Positions 4,764 through 5,022 of a DNA stretch of 5,022 nucleotides are shown piece by piece. Position numbers and translations under genes: made by a program. Positions within the stretch are counted from its first letter, which is position 1. Each line of letters begins with the position of its first letter. Source of the stretch: Oscillospiraceae bacterium (lineage in GTDB: Bacteria; Bacillota; Clostridia; Oscillospirales; Ruminococcaceae); the NCBI GenBank assembly GCA_017848075.1, contig JAGALG010000200.1:1-5022 (forward strand). Direction: 5' to 3'. The notes beneath the pieces are model-generated. The model saw only the letters and a list, made by a program, of their open reading frames with translations. It did no database searches and had not been told where the DNA came from.

Positions 4764-5022
4764 GTCCGGACCACCGGCAGCGTCCTGAATGTACATCATG
4801 GACAGCATACAGAAGATGTATGCCTGCAGACAACCGGAGAAAACATCGAAGTAAATCGATGCGATTGCAGGGATACCAACCTGCAGGAACGGGATTGCAC
4901 CCAGCAGCTCGCCCAGGAAACCAGGCAGCAGACCGAAGAGCATTCTGTTGGCAACAGCCAGCGCACCGTAGATCAAAGTACCGATTACCGTACCGGAAAC
5001 AACGTTACCAAAGTGACGGCAG
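4755..5022 (-). CDS. atpB: Fo ATP synthase subunit a, C-terminal part (cut by window edge)
   Basis: Membrane stator subunit that forms the two ion half-channels beside the c-ring. Only the last 88 residues are in the window; the frame stays open to the right edge, and the start lies outside. The fragment opens CRHFGNVVSG, matching the L-R-L-F-G-N core of the family, so its Arg (codon 5016-5018) is the essential Arg210 of E. coli. Near the end, SGCLQAYIFCMLSMMYIQDA matches the last membrane helix, with Gln equivalent to E. coli Gln252. The position of E. coli Glu219 (nine residues after the Arg) is Thr here, and the Arg-to-Gln distance is 64 residues against 42 in E. coli, so the loop between the last two helices is long. 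The C-terminal tail AAGGPDAE is short and acidic. A TTG at 4974-4976 is an internal Leu, not a start. Confidence 0.96.
   Translation of the reverse strand, partial: CRHFGNVVSGTVIGTLIYGALAVANRMLFGLLPGFLGELLGAIPFLQVGIPAIASIYFDVFSGCLQAYIFCMLSMMYIQDAAGGPDAE

Noticed and set aside
1..5022. Mobile elements, CRISPR arrays, tRNA or rRNA genes
   Set aside because: No regularly spaced repeats, transposase-like frames or tRNA/rRNA-like stretches were seen; nearly all of the window is accounted for by atp genes.

Overview
The window holds most of one bacterial F1Fo ATP synthase (atp) operon, entirely on the minus strand, so transcription runs from right to left. In transcription order the genes are atpB (subunit a, 3' part only, cut by the right edge), atpE (c), atpF (b), atpH (delta), atpA (alpha), atpG (gamma) and atpD (beta, 5' part only, cut by the left edge). 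This is the classic bacterial B-E-F-H-A-G-D order. An atpC (epsilon) gene would be expected beyond the left edge, and the rest of atpB, perhaps with atpI, beyond the right edge. Nothing on the plus strand looks like a real gene.

The proteins suggest an anaerobic Firmicute of the class Clostridia, perhaps an Oscillospiraceae/Ruminococcaceae-type gut organism. This placement is an inference from overall protein flavour, strong AGGAGG-type ribosome binding sites and mixed GC, not from a search. The c subunit carries the helix-2 carboxylate (Glu62) and a second carboxylate in helix 1 (Glu29), with the hydroxyl and tyrosine residues seen in Na+-binding c-rings. The enzyme may therefore be a two-carboxylate, Na+-coupled type like that of Fusobacterium nucleatum.

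Region by region (plus coordinates): 1-659 atpD; 660-790 an unusually long AT-rich gap; 791-1651 atpG; 1652-1713 gap; 1714-3228 atpA; 3229-3309 gap; 3310-3849 atpH, overlapping atpF by 4 bases; 3846-4349 atpF; 4350-4398 gap; 4399-4656 atpE; 4657-4754 gap; 4755-5022 atpB. Subunits a, b and c form the membrane Fo part. Alpha and beta form the catalytic head, gamma is the rotor shaft, and delta with b forms the stator.

The most unusual non-coding signal is a series of inverted repeats. At all five junctions that have an intergenic gap (B-E, E-F, H-A, A-G, G-D), an inverted repeat able to form an RNA stem-loop covers the stop codon of the upstream gene. The strongest is a perfect 12-bp stem after atpG. 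The only junction without such a stem-loop is atpF-atpH, where the genes overlap. This looks like a systematic operon-wide RNA architecture, possibly for mRNA processing, differential stability or control of translation between cistrons.
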